DNA of 64,000 bases from the NCBI RefSeq assembly GCF_009729205.1, contig NZ_VTHB01000004.1, forward strand, positions 186,001-250,000. The letters are read 5' to 3'. A program made the translations under genes and the position numbers. Below the pieces are notes generated by a model. The model worked only from the letters and a program-made list of their open reading frames with translations, ran no database searches and was not told the origin of the DNA. Of the stretch, positions 1 to 8,804 are shown piece by piece. This DNA comes from Mycobacteroides sp. CBMA 271. GTDB lineage: Bacteria; Actinomycetota; Actinomycetes; Mycobacteriales; Mycobacteriaceae. Each line of letters starts with the position of its first letter. The stretch's first letter is position 1.

Positions 1-536
1 CGTTGCGGGCGGTCGTACACCGTACGGGAGGCATCCACCGGGAACAGCGACGACAGCCCGCCGCGGCCGGTGGCCACCAAGGTCAGATCGTGAGCGGCGG
101 CGATCGAGTCGAGCCGTTCGGGGTCCACCTGCTCCACCACGAAACGCCCACCGCGTTCCTGGAATTGGGTGAGGCGGTCATCGGCCTTGAGTCGGGTATC
201 AACCGCAACGCCCTGTGTACCGCCATCGAACGGGGCGTCGAACGCGATGAATTCCGGCCGGGCATCCTGGCTGCCGTCAACCAACCGGACACTTAGTCCC
301 GTCGACGCGGGTCCCGCATCGAGATAGCTCGTCAGCCCCAGGCTGGCCTCGGCGCGTTGGGCTTGGCCAAAGATCAGTGCGGTGCCGGAGGCGGGCACGT
401 CTTCGCGCAGACTTCGCAGGTCTCGGTCACTGTAGACGGTGACGTCGAAGCCGTTGTCCAGCAGGCCCAGCGCGGCCGTGGCACCGGTCTGCCCCGCACC
501 GATGATGGCCGCCTTGCGCGCACGTGTGGTGGTCAT
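1..536 (-). CDS. FAD-dependent monooxygenase (styrene monooxygenase StyA-like), C-terminus outside window
   Basis: Translation from the ATG at 536 gives MTTTRARKAAIIGAGQTG, a Rossmann fold with GxGxxG at residues 12-17 that binds FAD. A StyA-like substrate region follows (SYLDAGPASTGLSVRL, then a LVATGRGG motif near residue 155). About 178 residues are visible and the frame is open to the window edge. StyA-type enzymes are flavoprotein epoxidases that need a separate flavin reductase; the real substrate is unknown. The gene is divergent from the diguanylate cyclase with 76 bases between the starts. The family call rests on the N-terminal half only. Confidence 0.72.
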   Translation of the reverse strand, partial: MTTTRARKAAIIGAGQTGATAALGLLDNGFDVTVYSDRDLRSLREDVPASGTALIFGQAQRAEASLGLTSYLDAGPASTGLSVRLVDGSQDARPEFIAFDAPFDGGTQGVAVDTRLKADDRLTQFQERGGRFVVEQVDPERLDSIAAAHDLTLVATGRGGLSSLFPVDASRTVYDRPQ

Positions 537-612
537 GGTCGTCACTATCGGCGTGCGATCCCATATATGAAAGGCACCCGCTCAGGGTGATTGCAAGGTC
601 CATACTTCTGGT

Positions 613-1677
613 GTGCAGAATCGGCAGCGGCCTGAGCCGGGATTCCAGTACCGAGAGATCACGCGCGCTCTGCGGGACACCGGCCAACTCGGACGGGCGC
701 GGATCGCCATCGGCGTGATGTGCGTGTCATTCGTGCTCATGGGTGTGGTGACACAACTCGACCCGCTAGGACCACGCGGTATGTGGCTGCGCCTGATTCA
801 TGGGGGAATCACGGTGTCGGCCATTGTCATCGGTTTGTGCTGGGTAATACTGCCGTGGCCGAGCCGCCGCACGGCGATCGCGTTCGTGGTGTGGGCAGAC
901 GCGGCGCTCGCTATCGGAGCCAGCGCGTTCTCCCATCCGGACGCAAGGATCGGGGCAACCGTCTACATGGGCTTGGTGGGTCTGTTCATCGCATTCTTGC
1001 TGGGCAGGACGGTGTTGGTGGTGCACTGCGTGTTTGCCACCGTCGTGGTCGGTGTGTTCGCGGCGTTGAGCCTCAATTCCGGTGCGACGACTCCGTCGGA
1101 GCTGTTCATGCATGGTGCACCCGCGCTCGCATCGGTCGTGTTAATGCCGATCGTCACCCATGCGGTGATCGAGGGAGGCAGAGACTCAATATTGGCCGCC
1201 GCAGTTGCCGCCGATAGGGATCCGCTCACAGGTTTGTTGAATCGTCGCGGCATGGCCACCGCAATGGAGCTGATGCATCGCGACCGCATTGATGCCGTCG
1301 ATATCGTTGTCGTGCTGATGGATGTCGACCGACTCAAGGAGCTCAACGACACCCGCGGACATGATGCCGGGGACGCAACTCTGAAGGCGGTGGCGGACAT
1401 GCTCAGGGCGAATGTGCGCATCGGTGAGATCGCCGCCCGCATCGGCGGTGACGAGTTTCTCGTCGTGGCGTTCCCCGGGCGGGGTGAGAACATTGACAGC
1501 ACCATCCGCCGGGTGAGCACTCCGCGTCCGGGAATCGATAGCTGGAGCGTTAGCGTCGGCGCCGCCTGGCAATCCGCCACGGAGAGAAAAGTCGATGTCG
1601 AATCGCTTGCCCGACAAGCGGACTACAGCCTCTACAAAGCTAAGAGCACTCGTGGCGCATTACAACACGACTACTGA
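613..1677 (+). CDS. Membrane-anchored GGDEF diguanylate cyclase
   Basis: Predicted to make cyclic di-GMP from two GTP at the inner face of the membrane. About six hydrophobic segments fill residues 30-190. A GGDEF domain follows, with [11 protein letters not shown] near residue 200, a [18 protein letters not shown] metal/nucleotide region, and an intact GGDEF active site at residues 278-282. The position of the inhibitory RxxD site, five residues before GGDEF, reads RIGE (RxxE), so product feedback may be weakened. No EAL or HD-GYP domain is present. The start is GTG at 613. The 3' end overlaps the convergent mscR by 18 bases. Confidence 0.85.
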   Translation: MQNRQRPEPGFQYREITRALRDTGQLGRARIAIGVMCVSFVLMGVVTQLDPLGPRGMWLRLIHGGITVSAIVIGLCWVILPWPSRRTAIAFVVWADAALAIGASAFSHPDARIGATVYMGLVGLFIAFLLGRTVLVVHCVFATVVVGVFAALSLNSGATTPSELFMHGAPALASVVLMPIVTHAVIEGGRDSILAAAVAADRDPLTGLLNRRGMATAMELMHRDRIDAVDIVVVLMDVDRLKELNDTRGHDAGDATLKAVADMLRANVRIGEIAARIGGDEFLVVAFPGRGENIDSTIRRVSTPRPGIDSWSVSVGAAWQSATERKVDVESLARQADYSLYKAKSTRGALQHDY

Positions 1678-2748
1678 GCGCAGCACCTTACCGTGATGCA
1701 TTTTCTCGAACGCGGCCTCGATATCGCCGATCGTGATGCGTTCGGTGACGAAACGGTCGAGTGGCAGCCGGCCCTGTTGGTAAAGGGATACCAGGGTGGG
1801 GAAGTCGCGTTCGGGTAGGCAGTCGCCGTACCAGGCGGACTTGAGGGATCCGCCCCGGGAGAAGAAGTCGATCAACGGCATCTCGAGCTTCATGTCGGGG
1901 GTGGGGACGCCGACCAGCACCACAGTGCCGGCAAGGTCGCGGGCGTAGAACGCCTGTTTCCAGGTTTCCGGGCGCCCGACAGCGTCGATGACGACGTCGG
2001 CGCCGACCTCGTCGGTGAGCTCCTGTACAGCGGCCACGACGTCCTCGACATTGCGCGCGTTGATGGTGTGCGTAGCGCCGAAGTCCTTGGCCCAGGCCAG
2101 TTTCGTGTCATCGGTGTCGATGGCGATGATGGTGCGCGCGCCGACCAGGGCGGCCCCGGCGATCGCGGCATCTCCGACACCGCCGCAGCCGATCACGGCC
2201 ACCGTGTCGTCGCGTCCGACGTTGCCGGTGTTGACGGCCGCACCCAAACCGGCCATCACCCCGCACCCCAGGAGGCCAACCACCGCAGGATCCGCGGTCG
2301 GGTCCACCTTGGTGCACTGCCCGGCATGCACGAGCGTCTTCTCGGCGAACGCGCCGATGCCCAAAGCTGGGGTGAGTTCGGTGCCGTCGGTCAACGTCAT
2401 CTTCTGGGTGGCGTTGAACGTGTCGAAGCAGTACTGCGGCCGTCCGCGCTTGCAGGCCCGGCACACCCCGCACACCGCACGCCAGTTCAGGATCACGAAA
2501 TCGCCTGGCTCTACGGCGGTTACCCCGTCGCCGACGGTCTCCACGACTCCGGCGGCCTCATGGCCCAGCAGGAACGGGAACTCGTCGTTGATGCCGCCCT
2601 CTCGGTAGGTCAAGTCGGTGTGGCACACCCCGCACGCCTGCACCTTCACGACCACCTCGCCGGGACCTGGATCAGGGATCACGATGTCTACCAACTCCAC
2701 AGGAGCCTTCACCGACCGAGCGATCACACCGCGCACAGTTTGAGACAT
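1660..2748 (-). CDS. mscR: S-(hydroxymethyl)mycothiol dehydrogenase (zinc alcohol dehydrogenase family)
   Basis: A 362-residue NAD-dependent zinc dehydrogenase that oxidises the mycothiol-formaldehyde adduct and may also reduce S-nitrosomycothiol. It shows the catalytic zinc motif GVCHTD near residue 40, the GHEAAG motif, four structural-zinc cysteines in [15 protein letters not shown], and the Rossmann motif [12 protein letters not shown]. The whole sequence closely follows Mtb Rv2259 as I recall it. MSQTVRG at 2748 matches the usual start; an in-frame ATG at 2754 would add two residues. Only 24 bases separate it from the divergent serine hydrolase, so both promoters must overlap. Confidence 0.93.
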   Translation of the reverse strand: MSQTVRGVIARSVKAPVELVDIVIPDPGPGEVVVKVQACGVCHTDLTYREGGINDEFPFLLGHEAAGVVETVGDGVTAVEPGDFVILNWRAVCGVCRACKRGRPQYCFDTFNATQKMTLTDGTELTPALGIGAFAEKTLVHAGQCTKVDPTADPAVVGLLGCGVMAGLGAAVNTGNVGRDDTVAVIGCGGVGDAAIAGAALVGARTIIAIDTDDTKLAWAKDFGATHTINARNVEDVVAAVQELTDEVGADVVIDAVGRPETWKQAFYARDLAGTVVLVGVPTPDMKLEMPLIDFFSRGGSLKSAWYGDCLPERDFPTLVSLYQQGRLPLDRFVTERITIGDIEAAFEKMHHGKVLRSVVVL

Positions 2749-2772
2749 GCGCATGACGCTACAGTCCCACGC

Positions 2773-3591
2773 ATGGGCGCTTTCGAGCTCGTCGCCGACT
2801 GGCCAGTAACAACCGTCGCGGCTGCGGTGGTGGGACCCGAGGGGATCAGGGCCCAAACCGGGCCGGTGACACATCAATTCGCCCTCGCGTCGGTCACCAA
2901 ACCGCTGGTTGCGAAGGCGGCACTGGTGGCTCTCGAGGAGGGCGCCATCGAGCTCTCGACGCCCGCCGGACCTCCCGGATCGACCGTCGAGCACCTGCTC
3001 GCGCACGCCTCCGGGTTATCGCTGCTCTCTGACGTTGTCATAGCCAAGCCGGGTACTCGCCGGGTGTACTCGAACTACGGCTTCGCGGTGGTGGCCCATG
3101 CGCTGGCCGCCGGGGCCACTATCGAGTTCGGCACGTATCTGCGTGAGGCCGTGCTCGCGCCACTGGGTATGCGGGACACCGTGCTGCCCGGTGGGGCAGA
3201 CACCGCTGGGTATGGCGGCGCGTCCACCGTCGTGGATCTTGCGGCCTTCGCCGGTGACCTGTTGCGTCCGCGTCTCGTCACCCCCGAGACGCATCAAGGT
3301 GCCACGAACGTCGTCTTCCCGGGATTGGACGGGGTGCTGCCGGGCTACGGCGTGCAGCGGCCCAATGACTGGGGTCTGGGTTTCGAGATAAAGGGCACCA
3401 AGATCCCACACTGGACCGGTGCCGAGAACTCACCCGCCACCTATGGACATTTTGGGCAGGCCGGCACCTTCCTCTGGGTGGATCCCACGGTCGATCTGGC
3501 GCTGGTGGTGCTGACAGACAGGTCTTTCGACGGCTGGGCGAACCAACTATGGCCGCAGCTGTCCGACGCCGTGCTGGCCGAATTCGGCTGA
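2773..3591 (+). CDS. Serine beta-lactamase-like hydrolase (class C/esterase fold)
   Basis: A 272-residue protein of the beta-lactamase/esterase superfamily. The active-site SxxK is SVTK at residues 40-43, the second motif is YSN (in YSNYGFAVV), and the third is HFGQAG near the C-terminus. There is no signal peptide, so it is probably a cytoplasmic esterase or peptidase and not a resistance enzyme. Mtb has a similar gene beside mscR (Rv2257c). The ATG at 2773 follows a TACAGT hexamer at 2760-2765 by seven bases, which fits leaderless transcription. A strong hairpin lies ten bases after the stop. Confidence 0.85.
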   Translation: MGAFELVADWPVTTVAAAVVGPEGIRAQTGPVTHQFALASVTKPLVAKAALVALEEGAIELSTPAGPPGSTVEHLLAHASGLSLLSDVVIAKPGTRRVYSNYGFAVVAHALAAGATIEFGTYLREAVLAPLGMRDTVLPGGADTAGYGGASTVVDLAAFAGDLLRPRLVTPETHQGATNVVFPGLDGVLPGYGVQRPNDWGLGFEIKGTKIPHWTGAENSPATYGHFGQAGTFLWVDPTVDLALVVLTDRSFDGWANQLWPQLSDAVLAEFG

Positions 3592-3601
3592 TTCTCTTGC
3601 T

Positions 3602-3657
3602 GAGCAGACGCGTGTTGTGTGCGGTTCCTGGGTTTTCTCTGCAATAAGCGTCTGCTC
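3602..3657. repeat. Intergenic palindromic repeat, copy 1 (probable terminator)
   Basis: Arms GAGCAGACGC (3602-3611) and GCGTCTGCTC (3648-3657) pair perfectly and extend inward to about 16 pairs with one mismatch and one G-T pair. The arm sequence recurs in a second element at 11196-11249. It starts ten bases after the serine hydrolase stop, so it could end transcription of that gene. There is no clear T-run. Confidence 0.6.
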
Positions 3658-3853
3658 GCACTGGAGAGGTGAGGAGTTCTCTCAAACTCTCAGGAAGCCG
3701 TTACCTCAAATTCAGTCTTAGGACTGGCGCAACACGCGCATCACGGGGCACAATGGTGTCACAAGGCACACAGGTGTAATTCAGTAACACGCTCTAGAAG
3801 CTTCGCGAGTCGTTGGGGAAGACGTCCTCGTCGAAGACAAAGGAGCACTACGA

Positions 3854-4387
3854 ATGCACGCGTCGCCTCAGTTCGCCGACTCGACAACCGGCGTGGTCTA
3901 TGTCCATGCCTCACCGGCCGCGGTATGCCCGCATGTCGAGTGGGCTTTATCGTCGACCCTGTCGGCGATCACGTCCGGCCGCACCGCCGACACGGTGAAG
4001 CTGCGTTGGCAGGCACAACCGGCCATGCCAGGGCAGCTGCGTGCCGCCACCAACTGGGTGGGCCCGGTCGGTACCGGTGCACGCCTGGCCAACGCATTGC
4101 GCTCGTGGCCGGTGCTGCGCTTTGAGGTCACCGAAGATGCCAGCGAGGGCGTCGACGGTCAGCGGTTCAGCCATGTCCCGCAGCTCGGCATGTGGAGCGG
4201 CAGCACGAGCGCGAACGGCGACATCATGGTCAGCGAGATGCGGTTGCGCGGATTGATGGATGCCGATCCCGGCAGCATCACTTCCGAGCTGGACACCATG
4301 CTGGGCACCGCATGGGATGACGCGCTGGAGCCGTACCGCAGCGGCGGCGACGGCGCCGAGGTCACCTGGCTCCGTGGAGTCGGCTGA
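3854..4387 (+). CDS. DUF3145 family protein
   Basis: A 177-residue soluble protein resembling the actinobacterial DUF3145 family (Mtb Rv2256c, also near mscR). It begins MHASPQFADSTTGVVYVHASP, followed by a mixed alpha/beta fold containing LRWQAQPAMPGQLRAATNWVGPVG and ending in an acidic helical tail. No catalytic residues can be assigned and the function is unknown. The 262-base spacer upstream holds palindromic repeat copy 1. An AGGAGC motif lies just before the ATG. Confidence 0.8.
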   Translation: MHASPQFADSTTGVVYVHASPAAVCPHVEWALSSTLSAITSGRTADTVKLRWQAQPAMPGQLRAATNWVGPVGTGARLANALRSWPVLRFEVTEDASEGVDGQRFSHVPQLGMWSGSTSANGDIMVSEMRLRGLMDADPGSITSELDTMLGTAWDDALEPYRSGGDGAEVTWLRGVG

Positions 4388-4406
4388 GCGAGTCGGGCGG
4401 TAGGCC

Positions 4407-4793
4407 CTAGCTCTTCCCGGCGTTACCGATGAGGCGGCTCGCCAAGAAGCCGGCGTAGGCCAGGCTGCCGAGGGCGCCGGCGATACGTGTCCGGCGGAAG
4501 GTCAGCGCTAGTCCGAGCAGCAACTCAGTGAAACCGTTCTGGTAGACCCAGCGGCGAGTGTCCTCCGGGAAGGCGACCTTGGAGATGGACTCGAACGGCT
4601 GGGGGGCTACGAAATGTGCGACACCGGTGGCTGCCAGTCCCGCACCGCCCGCACGGAATCCGATGCGGATCATGTTGGCAATAAGGACCGAAAGCCGCTC
4701 GAACAGGCTCGGGCCAACCTTCGTCGTCACGAGCGTCGCGGTCGGCTGACCGTCGACAAGTAACTTGAGTGCCTTCTTACGCCGAAGTGCCAT
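4407..4793 (-). CDS. DoxX-like small membrane protein
   Basis: A 128-residue protein with a basic N-terminus (MALRRKKALKLL) and hydrophobic segments near residues 45-63 (AGGAGLAATGVAHFVAP) and 85-120 (ELLLGLALTFRRTRIAGALGSLAYAGFLASRL). The pattern resembles DoxX/DUF4267-type four-helix membrane proteins, but the match is loose. It converges on DUF3145 with 19 bases between stops. Function unknown. Confidence 0.55.
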   Translation of the reverse strand: MALRRKKALKLLVDGQPTATLVTTKVGPSLFERLSVLIANMIRIGFRAGGAGLAATGVAHFVAPQPFESISKVAFPEDTRRWVYQNGFTELLLGLALTFRRTRIAGALGSLAYAGFLASRLIGNAGKS

Positions 4794-4852
4794 GCCCCAG
4801 ACTCCCTTGTCAATTATGTGAATGAAACGTCACTCTAACAGTATGGGCATGG

Positions 4853-5686
4853 CTAGGCATCGGCTTGACGGGCAGTGACATCGATGCCGAACGTCTCCAC
4901 CAGGAAGCTCACGATCGCCGGTGTCACCTTGCGCGGCCAGAACCGCAGGGTGGCCAGTGTTCCAACCGAAATCACCTGCGCACCATCGATATCGACGGCC
5001 AGATTGTGTGCGTCGGCAGCCGGATGTAGCGGGTCGGCTGACAGCGAGAGGATCATCGTCGGCGCGCTCACGGCCCGGCGCACTGCACGCGGCGGTGCCA
5101 TCCGGCCCACGAGCATCCCCCGCATAAAGGCAGCGGACCGCGTTGGTGGGGCGGTCAAAAATTCGCGGAGCAAGCCCAGGGTGGGCTCTTCGGGCTCGGG
5201 GAAAGATCGGGCCACCGCGCCGGCCAGCCACACCAGAGGCCGACCGAGCGTGAACAGGGTGAGCCCGGCCGACCACAGATATCCGGCGGCTCCGATGCCC
5301 CGCTCCAGGAACGGTCCCTCTAGCAGCAGACCGGCCACCCGCTCGGGCGCCAATGCGGCTGCCTCAACAGAGATATTCGCGCCGATGGAGGTGCCGCCGA
5401 GCACCGCCCGCTCCACGCCGAGAGCATCCAGCGCGCCAATGAGCTGACGGCCCAAGGCCTCTGAGGTGTAGCGGTCGGATTCCAGCGGGTGCCCGTCGAC
5501 GGTGGTGCCGAGCACGTCCAGGCAGATCACCCGAAAACCGTGCTCGGCCAACTCCTTAGCCCAGGCGTGCTCCAGGTAGTGCGAGGTGAGGAAGGCATGG
5601 GACAGCACCACAACCCGGTCCCCGGATCCGAACTGCCGATACGCCAGCTGGTGCCCGTCGACCGTGACGGTGGCGGTGCGACCCAC
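4853..5686 (-). CDS. Alpha/beta hydrolase
   Basis: The GTG at 5686 gives a 277-residue alpha/beta hydrolase: VVLSHAFLTSHYLEHAWAK near residue 25 (oxyanion region), nucleophile elbow GGTSIG (GxSxG) near residue 95, and a hydrophobic cap region at 130-175. An acid is likely in SADPLH. The catalytic His is less certain. It starts four bases after the accD6 stop in the same direction, so it is probably the last gene of the FAS-II transcript. Longer in-frame starts inside accD6 look non-coding. Substrate unknown. Confidence 0.75.
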   Translation of the reverse strand: MGRTATVTVDGHQLAYRQFGSGDRVVVLSHAFLTSHYLEHAWAKELAEHGFRVICLDVLGTTVDGHPLESDRYTSEALGRQLIGALDALGVERAVLGGTSIGANISVEAAALAPERVAGLLLEGPFLERGIGAAGYLWSAGLTLFTLGRPLVWLAGAVARSFPEPEEPTLGLLREFLTAPPTRSAAFMRGMLVGRMAPPRAVRRAVSAPTMILSLSADPLHPAADAHNLAVDIDGAQVISVGTLATLRFWPRKVTPAIVSFLVETFGIDVTARQADA

Positions 5687-5690
5687 GGGT

Positions 5691-7112
5691 TTACAGCGGA
5701 ATGTTCTTGTGGCGACCGCGTCGCGAGGGGGCCTCGGCGAGCGCACGGGTGAGCACCGCACGAGTCTGCGAGGGCTCGATCTCTTCGTCGACGACGCCGA
5801 TCTCGATGGCGCGATCCACGCCACCGGCGATCCGCTCATGCTCCAGGGCCAGCTCCTCGTGCAGCGCCTCGCGCTCCTCGGCGGGGGCGGCGGCCAACTG
5901 CTTCTTGTGCAGGATGCCGACGGCGGCCTTGGCGCCCATCACGGCGACCTCGGCCTCCGGCCAGGCGAACACCTTGGTGGCGCCCAGTGAGCGCGAGTTC
6001 ATGGCGATGTAGGCGCCGCCATAGATCTTCCGGGTCACCAGCGTGACGCGGGGGACGGTGGCCTCACCGAACGCGTGCAGCAGCTTGGCGCCGCGGCGCA
6101 CCACGCCGCCCCACTCCTGGCTCACGCCGGGCAGATAGCCCGGCACGTCCACGAGAACAATCAGCGGAATGCCGAATGCGTTGCACAGACGCACGAAACG
6201 TGCTGCCTTCTCAGCGCTTTCGGAGTTCAGGCAGCCACCGAGCCGCAGCGGGTTGTTGGCCAGCACGCCCACGGACCGTCCGGCTAGCCGGCCCAGGCCG
6301 ATGACCATGGAGGGTGCCCACTTGCCCTGGAATTCCTCGAACGGATCCTCGGCGTCAAGCAGAGCGTTGACGATGGGGTGCACGTCGTAGGCGCGCTTGG
6401 CCGACTCGGGGAGCAGCGCGCGCAGGTCGGTGTGGTCGGCCTCGGCGCGGTTGCGATCGAAAACGCCTTGTTGGCAGAAGAACCCGACCAGCTTGCGGCC
6501 GCGGGCGTAGGCATCCAGCTCGTCATCGGCGACGATGTGGCACACACCCGACTTCTTGTGGTGCGCCTCGGGGCCACCCAAGGTGGCCATGTCGACGTCC
6601 TCGCCGGTGACACTGCGGACCACATCGGGTCCGGTGACGAATACGCGGCTTTCCGGCGCCATGATGATGACGTCGGTGAGCGCGGGGCCGTATGCCGCGC
6701 CGCCGGCGGCGAATCCGACGACGATCGAGATTTGCGGGACGTAACCCGACGCCCGGATCATGGCCTCGAAGACCAGCCCGACCGCGTGTAGCGCCGAGAC
6801 GCCTTCGGCTAGGCGAGCACCGCCTGAGTGCCAGATACCCACGATGGGGCTCTGCTCCTCGATGGCGGTGTCGTAGGCGTTGACGATGTGGCGGCAGCCC
6901 TCAATGCCCATGGCGCCGCCCATGACGGTGCCATCGGTGCAGAAGGCGACGGTCCTGACTCCGTTGACCGTGCCCGCTGCGGCCAGGACACCCGAGCGGT
7001 CACGCTCGTGCAGCAGCTCGACGCTGCCGTCATCAAAGAAGGTGTTCAGGCGCAGCAACGGATCGCGCGGATCGAGCGATTCGTCGATGGCCTCGGGAGC
7101 CAGGATCGTCAT
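5691..7112 (-). CDS. accD6: Acyl-CoA carboxylase beta subunit AccD6
   Basis: The 473-residue carboxyltransferase subunit makes malonyl-CoA (and possibly methylmalonyl-CoA) with biotinylated AccA3, supplying FAS-I and FAS-II. Crotonase-fold oxyanion motifs are visible: GMGG-like VMGGAMGIEGC near residue 65, GIWHSGGARLAEG near 97, and GGAYIAMNSRSLGA near 365. Length and position at the end of fabD-acpM-kasA match AccD6 of mycobacteria. It starts 30 bases after the kasA stop, with an AGAGG-type ribosome site. Confidence 0.95.
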   Translation of the reverse strand: MTILAPEAIDESLDPRDPLLRLNTFFDDGSVELLHERDRSGVLAAAGTVNGVRTVAFCTDGTVMGGAMGIEGCRHIVNAYDTAIEEQSPIVGIWHSGGARLAEGVSALHAVGLVFEAMIRASGYVPQISIVVGFAAGGAAYGPALTDVIIMAPESRVFVTGPDVVRSVTGEDVDMATLGGPEAHHKKSGVCHIVADDELDAYARGRKLVGFFCQQGVFDRNRAEADHTDLRALLPESAKRAYDVHPIVNALLDAEDPFEEFQGKWAPSMVIGLGRLAGRSVGVLANNPLRLGGCLNSESAEKAARFVRLCNAFGIPLIVLVDVPGYLPGVSQEWGGVVRRGAKLLHAFGEATVPRVTLVTRKIYGGAYIAMNSRSLGATKVFAWPEAEVAVMGAKAAVGILHKKQLAAAPAEEREALHEELALEHERIAGGVDRAIEIGVVDEEIEPSQTRAVLTRALAEAPSRRGRHKNIPL

Positions 7113-7142
7113 CTTGAGCCTCTCTGGTTCTAAAACTTGGCT

Positions 7143-8396
7143 TCAGTACTTTCCGAAGGCAAGCGCGACGTTGTGCCCACCGAATCCAAACGAGTTATTG
7201 ATTGCGTACTTAAACTCCCCGTGACGCGGCTCTCCTGCAACGACATCCAGGTCGATTTCGGGATCAAGGTTGTCAAGATTGAGAGTCGGCGGGATAACAC
7301 CGTCACGCAGAGCGAGCACAGTCAGCACGGACTCCAAGGCGCCGACGGCACCGATCGAGTGACCGAGCGCCGACTTTGGTGCGTACACCGCGGCGTGCTG
7401 CACACCGGCGACGCGAATCGCGTTGGCCTCGGCGAGATCTCCGATCGGGGTGGCCGTTCCGTGTGCGTTGATGTGGTCAATGTCCTTGGGGGACAAGCCT
7501 GCTGTCTGGATTGCGCGGGTCATCGCCGCACCGGCACGAACACCGTCGGGGCCCGGGGCCACCATGTGGTACGCGTCGGAGGTGATACCGGCGCCCATCA
7601 CGCGGGCGATGATCTGTGCGCCACGAGCCTTGGCGTGTTCCTCGGTCTCGATGACCATGAGGGCACCGGCCTCGCCGAACACGAATCCGTCGCGGTCTCT
7701 ATCGAACGGACGAGAAGCCTTCTCCGGCTCATCATTTCGCGTCGACATGGCACGCATCATGGAGAACGCGGCGATAGGCAGGGCTTCGATCATGCCCTCG
7801 ACGCCACCGCAGACGACCATGTCGGCGTCGCCCATGACGATCTGGCGCCAGGCGTGCGCGATGGCCTCGGAACCGGAAGAACATGCGGACACGGGGGTGA
7901 TGACACCCGCGCGGGCGCCGATCTCCAGGCCGACGACCGCGGCGGCGCCGTTGGGCATACACATCTGTACGGCGAGTGGCGAAACCTTGCGAATGCCATG
8001 TTCATTCATGGTGTCGTAGGTCTCGACGATGCGCTCGCCGCCACCGAGCCCGGTACCGATGACGACCGCGAGGCGGTCCTTGTCGATGTCGTCGGGCGTG
8101 CCGGCGTTCTGCCACACCTGACGGCCTACGAGCAGCGCCATGCGCTGCACGTAGGCCATCCGGCGAAGCTCCAGCCGGGTCATGTGGGTATCGATGGGCT
8201 CCTTGAGGTGCCCACCGATCCACACGGGCAGACCGAACTTCTCGACGAATTCGTCCTCGAGAACTTCGATGCCGCTTTCCCCGGCGATGAGTCCCTTCCA
8301 CGTGCCCTCGATGTCAGGCGCGATAGAGGTCGTTGCGGCGAGAGCCGTCACAACAACATTGGGGAAGCCACCGTTTGCAGTGGAAGGGGTTGTCAC
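7143..8396 (-). CDS. kasA: Beta-ketoacyl-ACP synthase KasA
   Basis: A 417-residue condensing enzyme that elongates meromycolate chains on AcpM. The nucleophile is Cys172 in VSACSSG; the two histidines are in NAHGTATP and [12 protein letters not shown]; the C-terminal [10 protein letters not shown] loop is present. It follows Mtb KasA closely from STANGGFP to NVALAFGKY. The start is ATG at 8396, six bases after the acpM stop. Unlike the Mtb operon, no kasB lies between kasA and accD6. Confidence 0.95.
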   Translation of the reverse strand: MTTPSTANGGFPNVVVTALAATTSIAPDIEGTWKGLIAGESGIEVLEDEFVEKFGLPVWIGGHLKEPIDTHMTRLELRRMAYVQRMALLVGRQVWQNAGTPDDIDKDRLAVVIGTGLGGGERIVETYDTMNEHGIRKVSPLAVQMCMPNGAAAVVGLEIGARAGVITPVSACSSGSEAIAHAWRQIVMGDADMVVCGGVEGMIEALPIAAFSMMRAMSTRNDEPEKASRPFDRDRDGFVFGEAGALMVIETEEHAKARGAQIIARVMGAGITSDAYHMVAPGPDGVRAGAAMTRAIQTAGLSPKDIDHINAHGTATPIGDLAEANAIRVAGVQHAAVYAPKSALGHSIGAVGALESVLTVLALRDGVIPPTLNLDNLDPEIDLDVVAGEPRHGEFKYAINNSFGFGGHNVALAFGKY

Positions 8397-8401
8397 TTGT
8401 C

Positions 8402-8701
8402 CTAGCCCTCCAGCTGCGCGCGGATGTTGGCTGCGGCCTCGGGGTTTTCCTGCTCGAGCTTGTCGATGTAGTTCACGACGTCACCAACGGTGCGCAGTCC
8501 GGCCAGATCCTCGTCGGGGATCTTCACGCCGTACTTGTCCTCGGTCTGGACGGCGATCTCAACCATCGACAGCGAGTCGATGTCCAGGTCGTCGACGAAC
8601 GACTTCTCGAGGGTGACCTCGGAGGGCTCGATACCGGTGACCTCTTCGATGATCTCGGCGAGACCGGCGACGATGCGATCTTTTTCTTCTGCGGTGGCCA
8701 C
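8402..8701 (-). CDS. acpM: Meromycolate extension acyl carrier protein AcpM
   Basis: A 99-residue acidic carrier protein. The phosphopantetheine attaches to Ser43 in DIDSLSMVE. The C-terminal extension past residue 80 ([18 protein letters not shown]) is typical of mycobacterial AcpM and absent from ordinary ACPs. The gene lies between fabD and kasA. The 103-base gap to fabD contains a terminator-like hairpin, which suggests that acpM levels are set separately from fabD. Confidence 0.96.
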   Translation of the reverse strand: MATAEEKDRIVAGLAEIIEEVTGIEPSEVTLEKSFVDDLDIDSLSMVEIAVQTEDKYGVKIPDEDLAGLRTVGDVVNYIDKLEQENPEAAANIRAQLEG

Positions 8702-8763
8702 TCGGTGGCTCCCTTCGGTGTTGTGGACTGCTGATGCAGTCCGATGGCGGAACTCTGTGGGTG

Positions 8764-8785
8764 AAAAAACGGGCTCCGTTGCCCG
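8764..8785 (-). terminator. Terminator/attenuator-like hairpin between fabD and acpM
   Basis: Read on the minus strand, the sequence is CGGGC-AACGGA-GCCCG followed at once by six T residues: a five-pair GC stem, a six-base loop and a U-tract. It sits inside the FAS-II operon between the fabD stop (8805) and the acpM start (8701). It could partly terminate fabD transcripts or protect a processed 3' end. Confidence 0.55.
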
Positions 8786-8804
8786 GGTACTAAAGATTGG
8801 CCGC

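Noticed and set aside
2068..2772. N-terminal extension of the serine hydrolase frame upstream of 2773
   Set aside because: The extension lies entirely within mscR on the other strand and its translation is low-complexity and Arg/His-rich.
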